A stretch of DNA of 64,000 nucleotides. Origin: Sphingobacteriales bacterium 50-39 (GTDB lineage Bacteria > Bacteroidota > Bacteroidia > Chitinophagales > Chitinophagaceae). Both the position numbers and the translations under genes were made by a program. Shown in pieces: positions 17,054 to 25,730 of the stretch; within the stretch, counting starts at the first letter, position 1, and each line of letters starts with the position of its first letter. The stretch covers positions 124,001 to 188,000 of the forward strand of contig MKTZ01000026.1 in the NCBI GenBank assembly GCA_001898505.1, written 5' to 3'. A model generated the notes under the pieces. It saw nothing but the letters and a program-made list of their open reading frames with translations, searched no databases and had not been told where the DNA came from.

Positions 17054-17248
17054 CTAGTTCCTTTCTGTTTTCACTAATTTAACCACATGAATCAGGGGAT
17101 CAGCTAGTACTGCAATCTTGGCAATGTCGTTGCAAATATATAGAATCCTTGTGATTTGTCGCACCGTATTTTTACGGTCGGCAAATCCTTCGGAAACTAC
17201 TCGATAATCAGTGTGAGAAAATAATCTTTGGTTGGAAGGACGTGGCAC
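17054..17248 (-). CDS. Hypothetical small protein, GTG start
   Basis: This 64-residue frame starts at a GTG and is the longest minus-strand frame in the gap between the minor head gene and the 17,011 hairpin. It is basic at the N-terminus and hydrophobic toward the end. Nothing identifies a family. It is co-oriented with the late genes and could be real, but the lack of an ATG and of a clear leader leaves this weak. Confidence 0.3.
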   Translation of the reverse strand: MPRPSNQRLFSHTDYRVVSEGFADRKNTVRQITRILYICNDIAKIAVLADPLIHVVKLVKTERN

Positions 17249-17426
17249 CTTATCTTGTGCGTGAAATCAATCGCCTTGACCAAAGGTCATTAAGCCCTCA
17301 GTTAGCAGCTGGGGGTTTCTCGTGTAAAAGAGCTATGGTGCAAGATACCGTCTTTTCATTATCTCATCAAAGAAAAATTCCAAATTTGACAGGGGAAATA
17401 CTAATTTTTTTTTAGCAGTTATACAC

Positions 17427-18491
17427 CTATATTTGCGGCCCTTCAAAAAAGCGTGACGTGTATGCGTAATTATCCGCAATCCAGTAGGGAGTAGACTTCC
17501 AGCCCGAAATTCGCTTCGCATTCTTCTCCAGAAAATCAGTAAATCCCTTCGGTACTTCCTCTATCTGGTTGACACCACCACCAAGGAAACTACCTATACC
17601 CAGTATCTGGTCCTCGTACCTACTATACTCTGCATCTGTAAGCATCCTTGGTGTCTGGTAGCATATGCATTGTGGGTGCCAGCCGGTAAAGACGAAGTCC
17701 TTGGGGTAAGCTCCCCTCAACTCGTCGCACATATCGTACTTCGGATGGTTGGCGGACGTATGGATATCAATACCCACGACAAAAGGTAGCTGTCCCCACC
17801 GGGTGCTGTCAGACCTACGGTATGCGATATTTGTCTCAGTACCGGTCAGCCGTAGGGCATTCTTGTAGCTGGATCTATATACTCCCTGGCCAGGGTGGAA
17901 GTTTCGAGCGGGCCTGGATAGCCGGAGCTTGCCTTCTGCATCCCGCACCCTGCGGAAGAGCTTATCCGGGTATTTGAGGAAAGACTTCATTTCTGTGGCC
18001 ATTGTCGAGGCACTGTCCCCATCTGCGATGCCAAGTAGCAGTCCCCGCTCCAGCTCTGGACCGAAAAGATCAAGCGTGTTGTAGACTCGCTGAGAAAGGT
18101 TCAGCCCCCGCTCCTTCCGCTCGATGAACTGCTTCAACCCATCCGCGTTAGGGTCGTAAAGGATCTGCTTTGCTGTTTCCGTTGGCTTCCTTCCTGCCAG
18201 GCGACGGTCGACAAGGATATCGTTCTTTTCGTTGGCCAGCGACCAGCCGGTCTCGATTCCGTTGACAACAGTGGAATAGATACTGGCGTGCATGTCCTGG
18301 ATAACCTTATCGATCCGGTTTTTTAAGGCGGGGTAATCCGTGAGGGCAATTGTCTGGCCGTTATATGGCAGTGTAGCTGCGATCAGCACCAGCTGGTTGA
18401 TGGCACCTTCGTATATCGCGCGGATCCGCCGATTGAAGCTGGCAATGTTGCGCAAGTGGCGGGCCTCATACTGCTGGTCGAGTGTTGGCAT
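17427..18491 (-). CDS. Minor head protein, Mu gpF / SPP1 gp7-like
   Basis: This 354-residue protein ends with the hallmark of the phage head morphogenesis family: R-x-T-x-T-E region, 'SANHPKYDMCDELRG' and 'WHPQCICYQTPRML', i.e. the H-P-x-C and C-x-C cysteine motif at about 255-285. Members bind the portal and are packaged in the procapsid. It follows the portal gene with one intervening reading frame, as usual. No C-terminal toxin domain is attached. Confidence 0.8.
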   Translation of the reverse strand: MPTLDQQYEARHLRNIASFNRRIRAIYEGAINQLVLIAATLPYNGQTIALTDYPALKNRIDKVIQDMHASIYSTVVNGIETGWSLANEKNDILVDRRLAGRKPTETAKQILYDPNADGLKQFIERKERGLNLSQRVYNTLDLFGPELERGLLLGIADGDSASTMATEMKSFLKYPDKLFRRVRDAEGKLRLSRPARNFHPGQGVYRSSYKNALRLTGTETNIAYRRSDSTRWGQLPFVVGIDIHTSANHPKYDMCDELRGAYPKDFVFTGWHPQCICYQTPRMLTDAEYSRYEDQILGIGSFLGGGVNQIEEVPKGFTDFLEKNAKRISGWKSTPYWIADNYAYTSRFFEGPQI

Positions 18492-18963
18492 TGGCGTGGT
18501 TGATGAGGTCCGTGTAATGGTTGACGATTGTCTTTGCCTTGTACAGCTCGACGTATGCGGAAATGGGAGCCCGATTGTCAGGATAGACCCGTGTCATCAC
18601 GCCATTGAAAGGAAAGTCAACTGCGATCCCTTCACCCGTAGCCAGCAGGATCGCAGCCTCACAGGCCTGCTCGTAGCTGCATCCGACGCCTGGCTCCCAG
18701 TATCGAGCGGTGGCTGGCAAGAAAGGATTATCTGCGAGGAGACAGAACGGGTACACGGTTGCCCCGATTGAGTGATGCCAAATATCACCAGTCCTGACCA
18801 TCTCTGCGAGGTCTTCCTTGGTGGGACGCCATCTACTGAGGACGCATTCCAGGCCTTGTTCGTTCGTGTATCGGTGGATCGGTAGGCCATAGCACTGTTC
18901 GTCGGTCATACCATCAGGTTTGCCCAAGATGGCATTGCGTTCGGGGAAGTCAGCTGCGAGCAT
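18466..18963 (-). CDS. Conserved phage protein of unknown function
   Basis: This 165-residue protein lies between portal and minor head genes and overlaps the latter by 26 bases. It contains Cys24, Cys35 and other scattered cysteines and a PFNGVMTRVYPD segment. No known motif is apparent. Position suggests a structural or assembly role in the head, inferred only from context. Confidence 0.6.
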   Translation of the reverse strand: MLAADFPERNAILGKPDGMTDEQCYGLPIHRYTNEQGLECVLSRWRPTKEDLAEMVRTGDIWHHSIGATVYPFCLLADNPFLPATARYWEPGVGCSYEQACEAAILLATGEGIAVDFPFNGVMTRVYPDNRAPISAYVELYKAKTIVNHYTDLINHANANTRPAV

Positions 18964-18983
18964 AGTGGAGAGTTTTGGGTGAT

Positions 18984-20369
18984 TTAATTGGTTCCGGGAG
19001 GTGGCTGGTTCAAGACGGAGGTCTGGGCCTCGTCCTTAATCTTCGCTAGTTCAGTTTCAGGATCCTGGACATATGGATTCATCTTTATCGCTGTTTCCTG
19101 GCTCATGGTCGGCTGGCCACCGGTGGCGGTTGACAGGTTCGTGACGATCTCCTGGTCGTTCTTGGGCAGGTAATACTCATAAAGAGGCTTGATAGACAAG
19201 GTTGCTGCCTTTTCTAGTTTCGGGCTGAGCTTGATAAGAGCAGTTTTTAGGTAGTTGATCCGGCGTTGGACGATCTCGCCATGCGTCTGCTCATTCCTGG
19301 CAGCCTTCATATGCGGCTTCATGAAGAAGAACTTCAGAGCCGTGCCGCTGGCTACAGCACCCAGTCCTTTCATGGTATCGAACCCAATGTCCGGGGTATC
19401 GGTCTGGTCGTTAATGAGTGACTTCAGGTTTTCATACTCCAGCTTCAGCGATTCCGGGGCCTGAGGCCACGCAAGCGAAGAAACATCCCCGCCGGGTTCA
19501 ATTTCCATCACTTTCCCGTCTTCTCCTTTTTTGGAGAAGGAGACGATCTTGCCTTTGACAATGATCATCGGGCTCCCGAAGTAATCGTTGCTGTCACCGT
19601 GTTTGCTGATGACGAGCTCCCGGCGATCAATTGCCCGCTGAGAAGGCCACCATTCGGGCCTGGCCTGCCAATAATACATCACTCCTATTTTGCCGGCAGG
19701 TACCGCCTCTTCTGTGGCCACCCAGGTATTCGCCTGATTCACGCCCAAGTACGTCTTCGCCTCCGTGTAAATATCGAAGTGCTCCTCTAGCTTATCTCCT
19801 ACTTTCAACTTGTACCCTCTGCCAAAAGCCACCATATCCCCGTATTTATTGAATACCGGGCAAAGGGTATCACCCTTCGAATAGGCGAGGATCTTCATGC
19901 GAAAGCGAGCCCTGGCGCCCTCCATTGGCGTTCCGGCCCAGTAATCCGGACTGCAGGGTACGCTATACCAAATCTCAGCACACTCCGTCTCTGACATCAT
20001 CAGCCTTGCCAGCTCCTGGTTGGCATAATCCAGTTTGTTATCGTCCCAGGTTTTCTGTAGGACCTGCAGAAGATCCTTTTCCACCTGCTCCTTCGGGTTA
20101 GCGGAAAGTCGTATAGGCTTGCCACAAAGAAAGGCTACGGCGGAATTGACGATTCGCTGCTGGTCGTTGATGCTCACCTTCGTGACAATCACCTGTGATG
20201 TGCCCTCATCTGTCGTCACCGTCTTGTCGGGGCGGGTGACAATTTCGTGCTGCTCGCTGTCGTACTGTTTGGCATACAAGGTATGATCGATCTCCGGCGT
20301 TTGCTTGACGATCGCATCCATCAGCTTTTTATAATCCGGTAGAAGGGTGGTTATTTCTTCGATTTCCAT
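18984..20369 (-). CDS. Portal protein, SPP1 gp6-type
   Basis: The 461-residue protein follows the terminase block and has the features of the SPP1-type portal family: an N-terminal helical region with the QQRIVNSAVAFLCGKPIRL segment, a central W-P-Q-A-P/ESLKLEYENLKSLI region, then D-T-P-D-I-G-F followed by 'SGTALKFFFMKP' (about 345-365). That last motif is characteristic of the portal stem and wing. Twelve copies would form the DNA entry ring. Length fits the family. Confidence 0.85.
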   Translation of the reverse strand: MEIEEITTLLPDYKKLMDAIVKQTPEIDHTLYAKQYDSEQHEIVTRPDKTVTTDEGTSQVIVTKVSINDQQRIVNSAVAFLCGKPIRLSANPKEQVEKDLLQVLQKTWDDNKLDYANQELARLMMSETECAEIWYSVPCSPDYWAGTPMEGARARFRMKILAYSKGDTLCPVFNKYGDMVAFGRGYKLKVGDKLEEHFDIYTEAKTYLGVNQANTWVATEEAVPAGKIGVMYYWQARPEWWPSQRAIDRRELVISKHGDSNDYFGSPMIIVKGKIVSFSKKGEDGKVMEIEPGGDVSSLAWPQAPESLKLEYENLKSLINDQTDTPDIGFDTMKGLGAVASGTALKFFFMKPHMKAARNEQTHGEIVQRRINYLKTALIKLSPKLEKAATLSIKPLYEYYLPKNDQEIVTNLSTATGGQPTMSQETAIKMNPYVQDPETELAKIKDEAQTSVLNQPPPGTN

Positions 20370-20389
20370 AGTTGAAAGTATTTGTGGCC

Positions 20390-20857
20390 TTACAGCCGGT
20401 TAATAGTGTTGATGAAAAGGCCGGAGTCGTCAGGCAGACCCATCCAGCTGGCCTTGAACTTCTTGAGCGCCGCACTGATCTGCGTCTCGAAAAGGCCATG
20501 AATGCGTTCATCGATACGATCCAGATCCTCGTCGCTCAGCGTGCGAACCCCGGCAACAGAAATTTCCTGATAACCCGCCTCAAAAAAGGTGATGGTCGCA
20601 TGAATAAAGTAACGGGAGGGCTCCTGGATCAGCTCCGTGGGTGCAGGAAGTGGGGGCAGCGTCAGTAACATTGGGGCTTCTGCGGGTTGTTCAGGTTGGA
20701 AACCGACTGGAGAATTGAGGTGCTGCGTATCCGTCTGCTCTTTCACCATTTCTGGCCACGTCGGACCTTTGGACTGCTGCCGCTTGCTCCCTGGCAGTGG
20801 TGGCGTAAGCAATTTGACTTCCACCTCGGATTTGTTTCGTTCAGTCTTTTTTGCCAT
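20390..20857 (-). CDS. Hypothetical phage protein
   Basis: This 155-residue protein has a basic, Pro-rich N-terminal half that looks disordered and a C-terminal half with predicted strands and helices (RYFIHATITFFEAGY; then LSDEDLDRIDERIHGLFE). It lies between TerL and portal, where small accessory genes are common. No family recognised. Confidence 0.6.
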   Translation of the reverse strand: MAKKTERNKSEVEVKLLTPPLPGSKRQQSKGPTWPEMVKEQTDTQHLNSPVGFQPEQPAEAPMLLTLPPLPAPTELIQEPSRYFIHATITFFEAGYQEISVAGVRTLSDEDLDRIDERIHGLFETQISAALKKFKASWMGLPDDSGLFINTINRL

Positions 20858-20868
20858 ATAATAAATTT

Positions 20869-22464
20869 TTAAGGTAATCCTCCTAAATATTGCGCCGCTG
20901 ACATCCGCTTCTCTGGCCGCGGATCCACGTCGGGGACAGGCCAGAAGGTCAGCGCCAGGCTGTCCGCCCGATCGGGCGACCGCTTCAGGCGCTTTTTGAT
21001 TTCTTCCTTCTCCTCAATCTGTATATGACCGTTGGAGCGAAACTTCCACATCGTTTCCGACAGCTCCTGCGCAAGGTAGTCGTCGGGTGGCAGCATAGCT
21101 TCCGATCCTTTGTTGGGATCCAACCAGTCACGGACTGACCAATACAGCCAGGCCCGCATGTTGAGGAATTCATATTGAAGGGTGAAGTCCTTCATGGGAT
21201 TGCCAGTGGCATCTTTCGCAGCATTAGAGAACTTCGCACTGTGGACCCGATCCTTCAGGAACTCATTGTCCTTTTTCTCCGCTGGTAGTTCCACCAGACG
21301 GCTATAACAGCCCGCCCCTTCGCCTATCGTATCGATAAAGGCCTGTGGATATTTTCCGTGGTATTTGTCAAGGCCGGCACGCATAACGCTTACAATGCCG
21401 CCTGTCACCTCCATGTGGTTCGCGGTGCCTCCGCTCTCCTTCAGCTCGAACTTCTGCACATAATTTCCATAACGGAAGCAGTTACAGGAATTGTCCCTGC
21501 CCATGCCGGCCACGTCGGAGCCGAGGCGCAAAGGTTTCTCGATCGGTTTACGCTTCCTGTTAAAGTCCTCCCATCGGGCATTGGCTAACTCGATCCACTC
21601 CATCGGCACCAGGACACCCTCGCTGATCCGGGGGGCAAGGGCGAGGATCTTGGAGCGGAACAGATCATTGGGGCGATAGCAGGCGCCTTCCCATTCGAAG
21701 TCACCCTCCAAGGCGCTCATATCCTTTTTATCGATAACCACACACCATTCGTTCACCATTTCGTTTATCCAATGATAGTCCACTTGGCCAGGGTAGATAA
21801 CCTTTTTGGCGACGACATTGGGGGCATTGAGGGAATTCAGCCGGAACTTCTTGAATGCGGGTGACTTCATGGCGTTGGCAGCGTACCCGGTATTGGTATT
21901 CCTATTGAACACAAGCACCAGCCGGCTATTGCCCTGCAGGTTGCCTTCGATGGAGTCGAAAATTAATTGTGCCAGGCCTGTCGCCTCCGTGACGCCGATG
22001 AACATATTAACGGCATGGAAGCCCGTCCAGCTTTCCACGTTCTTGTCATCCGCTTTAAATGCCGTCAGGAACCATTCTTCAAAAGGGGTCCGAATGTTCT
22101 GCCCAGTGAGCGCGCCTGGCAGGTATATGCTGTTGCGGAAAATGCGGCTGATCTCCGGCATGATGATCTTCTCCACCTGGCGCTGGGTGGGGCCCGTCAG
22201 GATTACCTTCGTATTCCCTATCAGCTTGCCGGTCCTATCGTCGAATTCAGGTGTCAGGTATAGGAAGCAGATGGCAGCTGCTGCCATCAGGTAGTCTTTG
22301 CCGCGGCTGGTTCCGGAAGCAATCGCCGTCTTGTGGTTGTGCTGGATCCCGTGCAGGGCGTCCTGCTGCTCCTGGTCCAGCCTAATCTTTAGGTAATCTG
22401 AACAGAAGTAGTTCCAGTCCTCCTGGTAGTCGATCCATTTATGCAGGGCTTCCTTGCTGAACAT
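20869..22464 (-). CDS. terL: Terminase large subunit
   Basis: This 531-residue protein packages DNA into the prohead. A Walker A-like loop GTSRGKD (51-57) follows the adenine-binding region, and an ILTGPTQRQ motif lies near 105. The C-terminal nuclease has the RNase H-like acidic residues: Asp317 in GSDVAGMGRD, Asp378 in AFIDTIGEG, and Asp501 in RADSLAL. Gene order TerS, TerL, portal is standard, and the start overlaps TerS by 26 bases. Walker B is not obvious by eye. Confidence 0.88.
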   Translation of the reverse strand: MFSKEALHKWIDYQEDWNYFCSDYLKIRLDQEQQDALHGIQHNHKTAIASGTSRGKDYLMAAAAICFLYLTPEFDDRTGKLIGNTKVILTGPTQRQVEKIIMPEISRIFRNSIYLPGALTGQNIRTPFEEWFLTAFKADDKNVESWTGFHAVNMFIGVTEATGLAQLIFDSIEGNLQGNSRLVLVFNRNTNTGYAANAMKSPAFKKFRLNSLNAPNVVAKKVIYPGQVDYHWINEMVNEWCVVIDKKDMSALEGDFEWEGACYRPNDLFRSKILALAPRISEGVLVPMEWIELANARWEDFNRKRKPIEKPLRLGSDVAGMGRDNSCNCFRYGNYVQKFELKESGGTANHMEVTGGIVSVMRAGLDKYHGKYPQAFIDTIGEGAGCYSRLVELPAEKKDNEFLKDRVHSAKFSNAAKDATGNPMKDFTLQYEFLNMRAWLYWSVRDWLDPNKGSEAMLPPDDYLAQELSETMWKFRSNGHIQIEEKEEIKKRLKRSPDRADSLALTFWPVPDVDPRPEKRMSAAQYLGGLP

Positions 22465-23005
22465 TCGCTTCCTTTTTAAGTGCAGCCACCTCTTTCATGT
22501 ACTGGAGGAAGGCATCGCCGCCTTCATGCTTCAGGGTAGTGGGCGCATACGACCCCTTGCGTTTGTAAAGTTTGTCCGCGGCTGAGATGATGTCGGTCTC
22601 CGTAGGCTCCTCCTCGATCACGATAATCTCGAACTTTTTGTTCTCTGGGTTCCAGATAGCAGCCTTCTTCTTGCGGGTCCTTGTACCGGTGGCTATAGAC
22701 GACAGGATCGCATCCAGCTCGAACTCGTGAGCGACCTGCTCTTGCGCCAGTCGGATGCGTTCCTGACGCTTGGCTTCGCGGATCGTTTCCTCCTTCTCAC
22801 GCTTACCGGCATCGATCGCTTCCCGAATCTGAACATTCTTTAGCAACCTATAACTCGCTGTCTCTGCGGCTGCTCTCTTCTTGCAATTGGGAAAACACTT
22901 TTGATAGGCTTTAATCTGCCCTTGTAAATCAACCACTTCTATCATTAATTTGATGAAGCGTTGATGTCTCAGTGTGAGCGGCTTTGTTGGCTTGTCCGGT
23001 GTCAT
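22439..23005 (-). CDS. terS: Terminase small subunit
   Basis: This 188-residue protein has an N-terminal helix-turn-helix type region (LTLRHQRFIKLM...YQKCFPNCKKRAAAETASYRLLKN), the hallmark 'A-Y-x-K-x-F-P' and 'A-x-x-x-x-x-L-L-K-x-x-x-I' pattern of small terminases, followed by a long charged helix. It would recognise the packaging site and regulate TerL. Overlaps TerL at its 3' end and the ParB-like gene at its 5' end (ATGA). Confidence 0.85.
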   Translation of the reverse strand: MTPDKPTKPLTLRHQRFIKLMIEVVDLQGQIKAYQKCFPNCKKRAAAETASYRLLKNVQIREAIDAGKREKEETIREAKRQERIRLAQEQVAHEFELDAILSSIATGTRTRKKKAAIWNPENKKFEIIVIEEEPTETDIISAADKLYKRKGSYAPTTLKHEGGDAFLQYMKEVAALKKEANVQQGSPA

Positions 23006-23592
23006 GACTTACCCCCTTTCACCGTGACGGTGGCGCCAGGGTATTTCTGCTTCATCAAGTAGTTGATATCGCGTTCGGCATCGGCGAGATCATCCCGGGA
23101 GGGCAGCTCTACCTTTATTACCGCCTTGGTGCTGGCCGAAAAAGATACGCGCTCGGGCTCGGGATCCTCATCGGGGCGGTCAGGCCGTTCACCCAAACCA
23201 TACGTGTGAATGTTCATGATCTCAGCAGTTTCGCAGACAGCTGCGACCAGCTGGGCATCCTCTACGTAGTTGTGACGCGATACGGTGTTGTCCAGGATCT
23301 TCGCCTTGGCGCCCATCGGACTGTTGATGTCCAGGTCCTTCCGTTTGACGACGATGAGCTCCGTACCGTCTGTTTCTACCTCGACGACCTTTTCCACGCC
23401 CAGCTGGCCAGCGATTTGGGTAGTCTTATTGCCAGCAATGAGAACATCGTGCTTGTCGGTGACCACGCTACGGGCAAGGCCCACTTCCTGTACGGATCGT
23501 TCGAGTAGCCCCATACCGAACGGAGTGCCTTTGTTGATATTCGCATTGTCAAAATGCAGGTCAGTTAATTTGCGATTTCGAATCTTTGCCAT
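23002..23592 (-). CDS. ParB/Srx-fold nuclease-like protein
   Basis: The N-terminal 100 residues resemble the ParB-like nuclease domain as found next to phage terminases: 'NKGTPFGMGLLERSVQEVGLARSVV' then 'DVLIAGNKTTQIAGQLG', which corresponds to the G-[HN]-[RK]-x-x-A box. The C-terminal part is acidic then basic. Genes of this type are common beside TerS in Bacteroidota and Firmicutes phages and may be DNA-nicking or CTP-binding; the role is not known. It overlaps the upstream gene by 32 bases. Confidence 0.7.
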   Translation of the reverse strand: MAKIRNRKLTDLHFDNANINKGTPFGMGLLERSVQEVGLARSVVTDKHDVLIAGNKTTQIAGQLGVEKVVEVETDGTELIVVKRKDLDINSPMGAKAKILDNTVSRHNYVEDAQLVAAVCETAEIMNIHTYGLGERPDRPDEDPEPERVSFSASTKAVIKVELPSRDDLADAERDINYLMKQKYPGATVTVKGGKS

Positions 23593-24049
23593 ATGAGTGC
23601 AGTTTATCGGTGAGGTCGACTACTTCCAGGCGGAAGCTATCGTACACCTTGTAGTTGAAGATGGCTGCATGTACCAGCCTGCTCACACTTCCGTTGGTGA
23701 TCCTTAAGACATCGGAGAGCCTGTCAATGATCCCGGTATGGGTTCTGCTAAGGCGATCCGGACTTTTTAAGGCGGAGGGAAAGTAAATAGACAGCACGGC
23801 ACCAATGAACAGCCGCTTAGCGTGGTTCAGGTCCCGGTTATACTTTGCCTGCTGAACAAGAGTGGAGGGTGTCTCACGCAAATAGCAGAACTGCGCGAAA
23901 TAGATGGGAATAAGGGAAAGGTCCGTTTCAAGGGGATCGACCGTGGATGCGCGAAAGTCAGACAGCAGATCCTGCGCCACCTGGGGATGTCTATCCAGCA
24001 GAAGGCGACCTAAAAGAGCAAGATCTTTATTGCTGTGTACAGCGAGCAT
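23561..24049 (-). CDS. Conserved hypothetical phage protein at the head of the late operon
   Basis: This 162-residue, mostly helical protein is the first gene of the packaging block. No motif is recognised. The central 'YNRDLNHAKRLFIGAVLSIYFP' and 'TNGSVSRLVHAAIFNYKVYDSF' pattern suggests a DNA-binding helical bundle, an inference only. Its place upstream of TerS and the 69-base gap before it would suit a late-gene regulator or a TerS partner. Confidence 0.55.
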   Translation of the reverse strand: MLAVHSNKDLALLGRLLLDRHPQVAQDLLSDFRASTVDPLETDLSLIPIYFAQFCYLRETPSTLVQQAKYNRDLNHAKRLFIGAVLSIYFPSALKSPDRLSRTHTGIIDRLSDVLRITNGSVSRLVHAAIFNYKVYDSFRLEVVDLTDKLHSYGKDSKSQIN

Positions 24050-24118
24050 GAAAAGAAGATTATTGTAAAATAACCTCTCTTTTCATGATGCTGCAAATAA
24101 ACCTAAATAGATTAGGCT

Positions 24119-24334
24119 TTACGAGACCGTTAGGTCGGCCTTGGTCAGCTGAGCAAGGTCGAATTTACCGTGTAGTTCACACAGCTTAAGGAGCAGCGGC
24201 AGTCGCGGGAGCGCTCTTCCTTCCTCCCAGGCCTGGTAACGTTTCAATTTCACGCCGAGAGCATCAGCGATCTCTTGCTGGGTCCTATTTTTCTTGTTTC
24301 TCAGATGGGTGATGTTCTTGCTGAAGTAGTTCAT
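24119..24334 (-). CDS. XRE-family helix-turn-helix protein
   Basis: In 71 residues this is a bare HTH: N-I-T-H-L-R, then 'RTQQEIADALGVKLKRYQAWEEGRALPRLPLLLKL' (about 18-50), the classic XRE helices 2 to 5. It is transcribed away from the plus-strand membrane protein gene, 73 bases apart, so it probably regulates itself and that gene. It is distinct from the prophage repressor at 41.5 kb. Confidence 0.85.
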   Translation of the reverse strand: MNYFSKNITHLRNKKNRTQQEIADALGVKLKRYQAWEEGRALPRLPLLLKLCELHGKFDLAQLTKADLTVS

Positions 24335-24407
24335 ATTTAGATTTTAACGGGTGTAATTTTTTGCATACTTTCATGAACCCCAATTCATTAACCTTAAACA
24401 CTGTTCT

Positions 24408-25109
24408 ATGGCTAAAGCCTACAACCCCGGGAAGGGTCAACGTCATCAACCTGCATCCGCAAAACAGCAACCCCAACCCAGGCATCCCTCCTTACAGAGA
24501 AGGCTCAAGATCAGCGCTCGGAAGAAATCCCTAATTATTATAGGATCTATACTGATCGCAGGGAGCTGGTGGACCCAGACGTTCATAGTCGAAAATAACA
24601 AGGATGAAATTGATGAACTGAATAGCAATGTGACTGAATTTATGAGGATAAGGGAACTCGGTGTGGATAATGACTGGCGGCTGACATTCGCATATTTCAC
24701 CAGCGTCCAAGCAAGCGATACTAATCTACTAAAAGACAAACAGCGGGTGGCTGCCTCTCAAGAACTGTCAAGTATTTACTCTCTTCATCTTACTACTGCC
24801 AGGATGCTTATCGGCGATGTAAGTGTCGAAGATGCCGAAGACCAGTACCGGACCGCTACAAAGAACCTGAAGGTCCTCGACGACAAAAAAGATGACTCCC
24901 AAATCCAGCAACTCCTCATTAGGGAGAAGAATTGGATTTCAGATAACCACGATAAGGTTATTACTTTGGCATATCGGAGAATAAAGAAATTGAAGTCCAG
25001 GAGCTCATTAGCGAGGTCACTCTTCGTTATATTCGTCATAGCTGGAACTCTCTTGATTACATTTAACAATACTTACGAGTACGTAATGGGGCCAGAAGCC
25101 GAAGCATAA
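24408..25109 (+). CDS. Two-helix membrane protein, probable lysogen-expressed moron
   Basis: The 233-residue product starts with a basic, Gln-rich cytoplasmic tail, a membrane helix at about 41-58 (KSLIIIGSILIAGSWW), a helical extracytoplasmic part of 145 residues, and a second helix at about 208-224, leaving a short acidic C-terminus. It resembles membrane-anchored coiled-coil proteins but I recognise no family. It runs opposite to the phage operon beside its own XRE regulator and ends two bases before a convergent gene. That isolated, independently transcribed setting is typical of morons such as superinfection-exclusion proteins. Function is unknown. Confidence 0.7.
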   Translation: MAKAYNPGKGQRHQPASAKQQPQPRHPSLQRRLKISARKKSLIIIGSILIAGSWWTQTFIVENNKDEIDELNSNVTEFMRIRELGVDNDWRLTFAYFTSVQASDTNLLKDKQRVAASQELSSIYSLHLTTARMLIGDVSVEDAEDQYRTATKNLKVLDDKKDDSQIQQLLIREKNWISDNHDKVITLAYRRIKKLKSRSSLARSLFVIFVIAGTLLITFNNTYEYVMGPEAEA

Positions 25110-25111
25110 TC

Positions 25112-25552
25112 TCACCCAGGCAATAGGGCCTTGAATTTTGTCTGCTTTATCCGCTGGTAGTACGTCTGATTCTTTTCGATCTCATATAAATACGGAAAAA
25201 GAGCTTCCAGCGTCTCCAGCTGCTCCAGCTGGATCCCTGAAAGGGTAATATGCACCCAGTCCCATAGCTGTTTCCAGACCACCCGCTCAGCCTGCTCCAG
25301 GAGCGTCGCGTCCTTGCGCTGGGGGAACTTCTTTTTAAGCCAGACGTAAACCTCCTTCACCTTGGCGGGAAGGCGGAATGGGAGCCTCATGTTCTCCACG
25401 ACGATAATAAAGGATATCTGAATCACCCGACCGCCTGGGCCGTATTCCTTCATGATGTTCGTAGCGCCGAATTCGACCAGGAGCCTCTCGATTGCCTCGA
25501 TGCTCTTAGAGGCCGCGACCTCGGTTGTGTAGTTTTTGATGTTGATGGCCAT
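25112..25552 (-). CDS. Conserved hypothetical phage protein
   Basis: I start this 146-residue protein at the second Met (MAINIKNYT), preceded by the A/T-rich TATTTTCAAA leader usual here; the upstream Met (25570) is the alternative. It has strands at the N-terminus and long helices later (VWLKKKFPQRKDATLLEQAERVVWKQLWDW). This is the pattern of small proteins found in Bacteroidota phage replication regions. Function unknown. Confidence 0.65.
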   Translation of the reverse strand: MAINIKNYTTEVAASKSIEAIERLLVEFGATNIMKEYGPGGRVIQISFIIVVENMRLPFRLPAKVKEVYVWLKKKFPQRKDATLLEQAERVVWKQLWDWVHITLSGIQLEQLETLEALFPYLYEIEKNQTYYQRIKQTKFKALLPG

Positions 25553-25652
25553 TTTGAAAATATTTTTCATGAGAATCGGGTAAAAAATCGATTTTCCCTA
25601 TTCGACCTCAATATTTAAGAATACGGGGCCTTATAAACACCCCTTTTTAAAA

Positions 25653-25730
25653 ATGAAAAAGTTTTTTAGTACCAATTGGAAGCTGATCGCTGAAATCCTT
25701 ATCCTGATCTACCACTTGCTGAGGAAGTAG
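25653..25730 (+). CDS. Possible 25-residue membrane peptide
   Basis: A short frame opens with ATG at 25653 immediately after CTTTTTAAAA, a typical Bacteroidota leader. It encodes a basic N-terminus, a hydrophobic helix (LIAEILILIYHLL) and a basic end. It overlaps the 3' end of the helicase gene on the other strand. A GGGG/CCCC stem with a T run just upstream (25625-25646) might be a terminator or part of its leader. Very short, so tentative. Confidence 0.35.
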   Translation: MKKFFSTNWKLIAEILILIYHLLRK

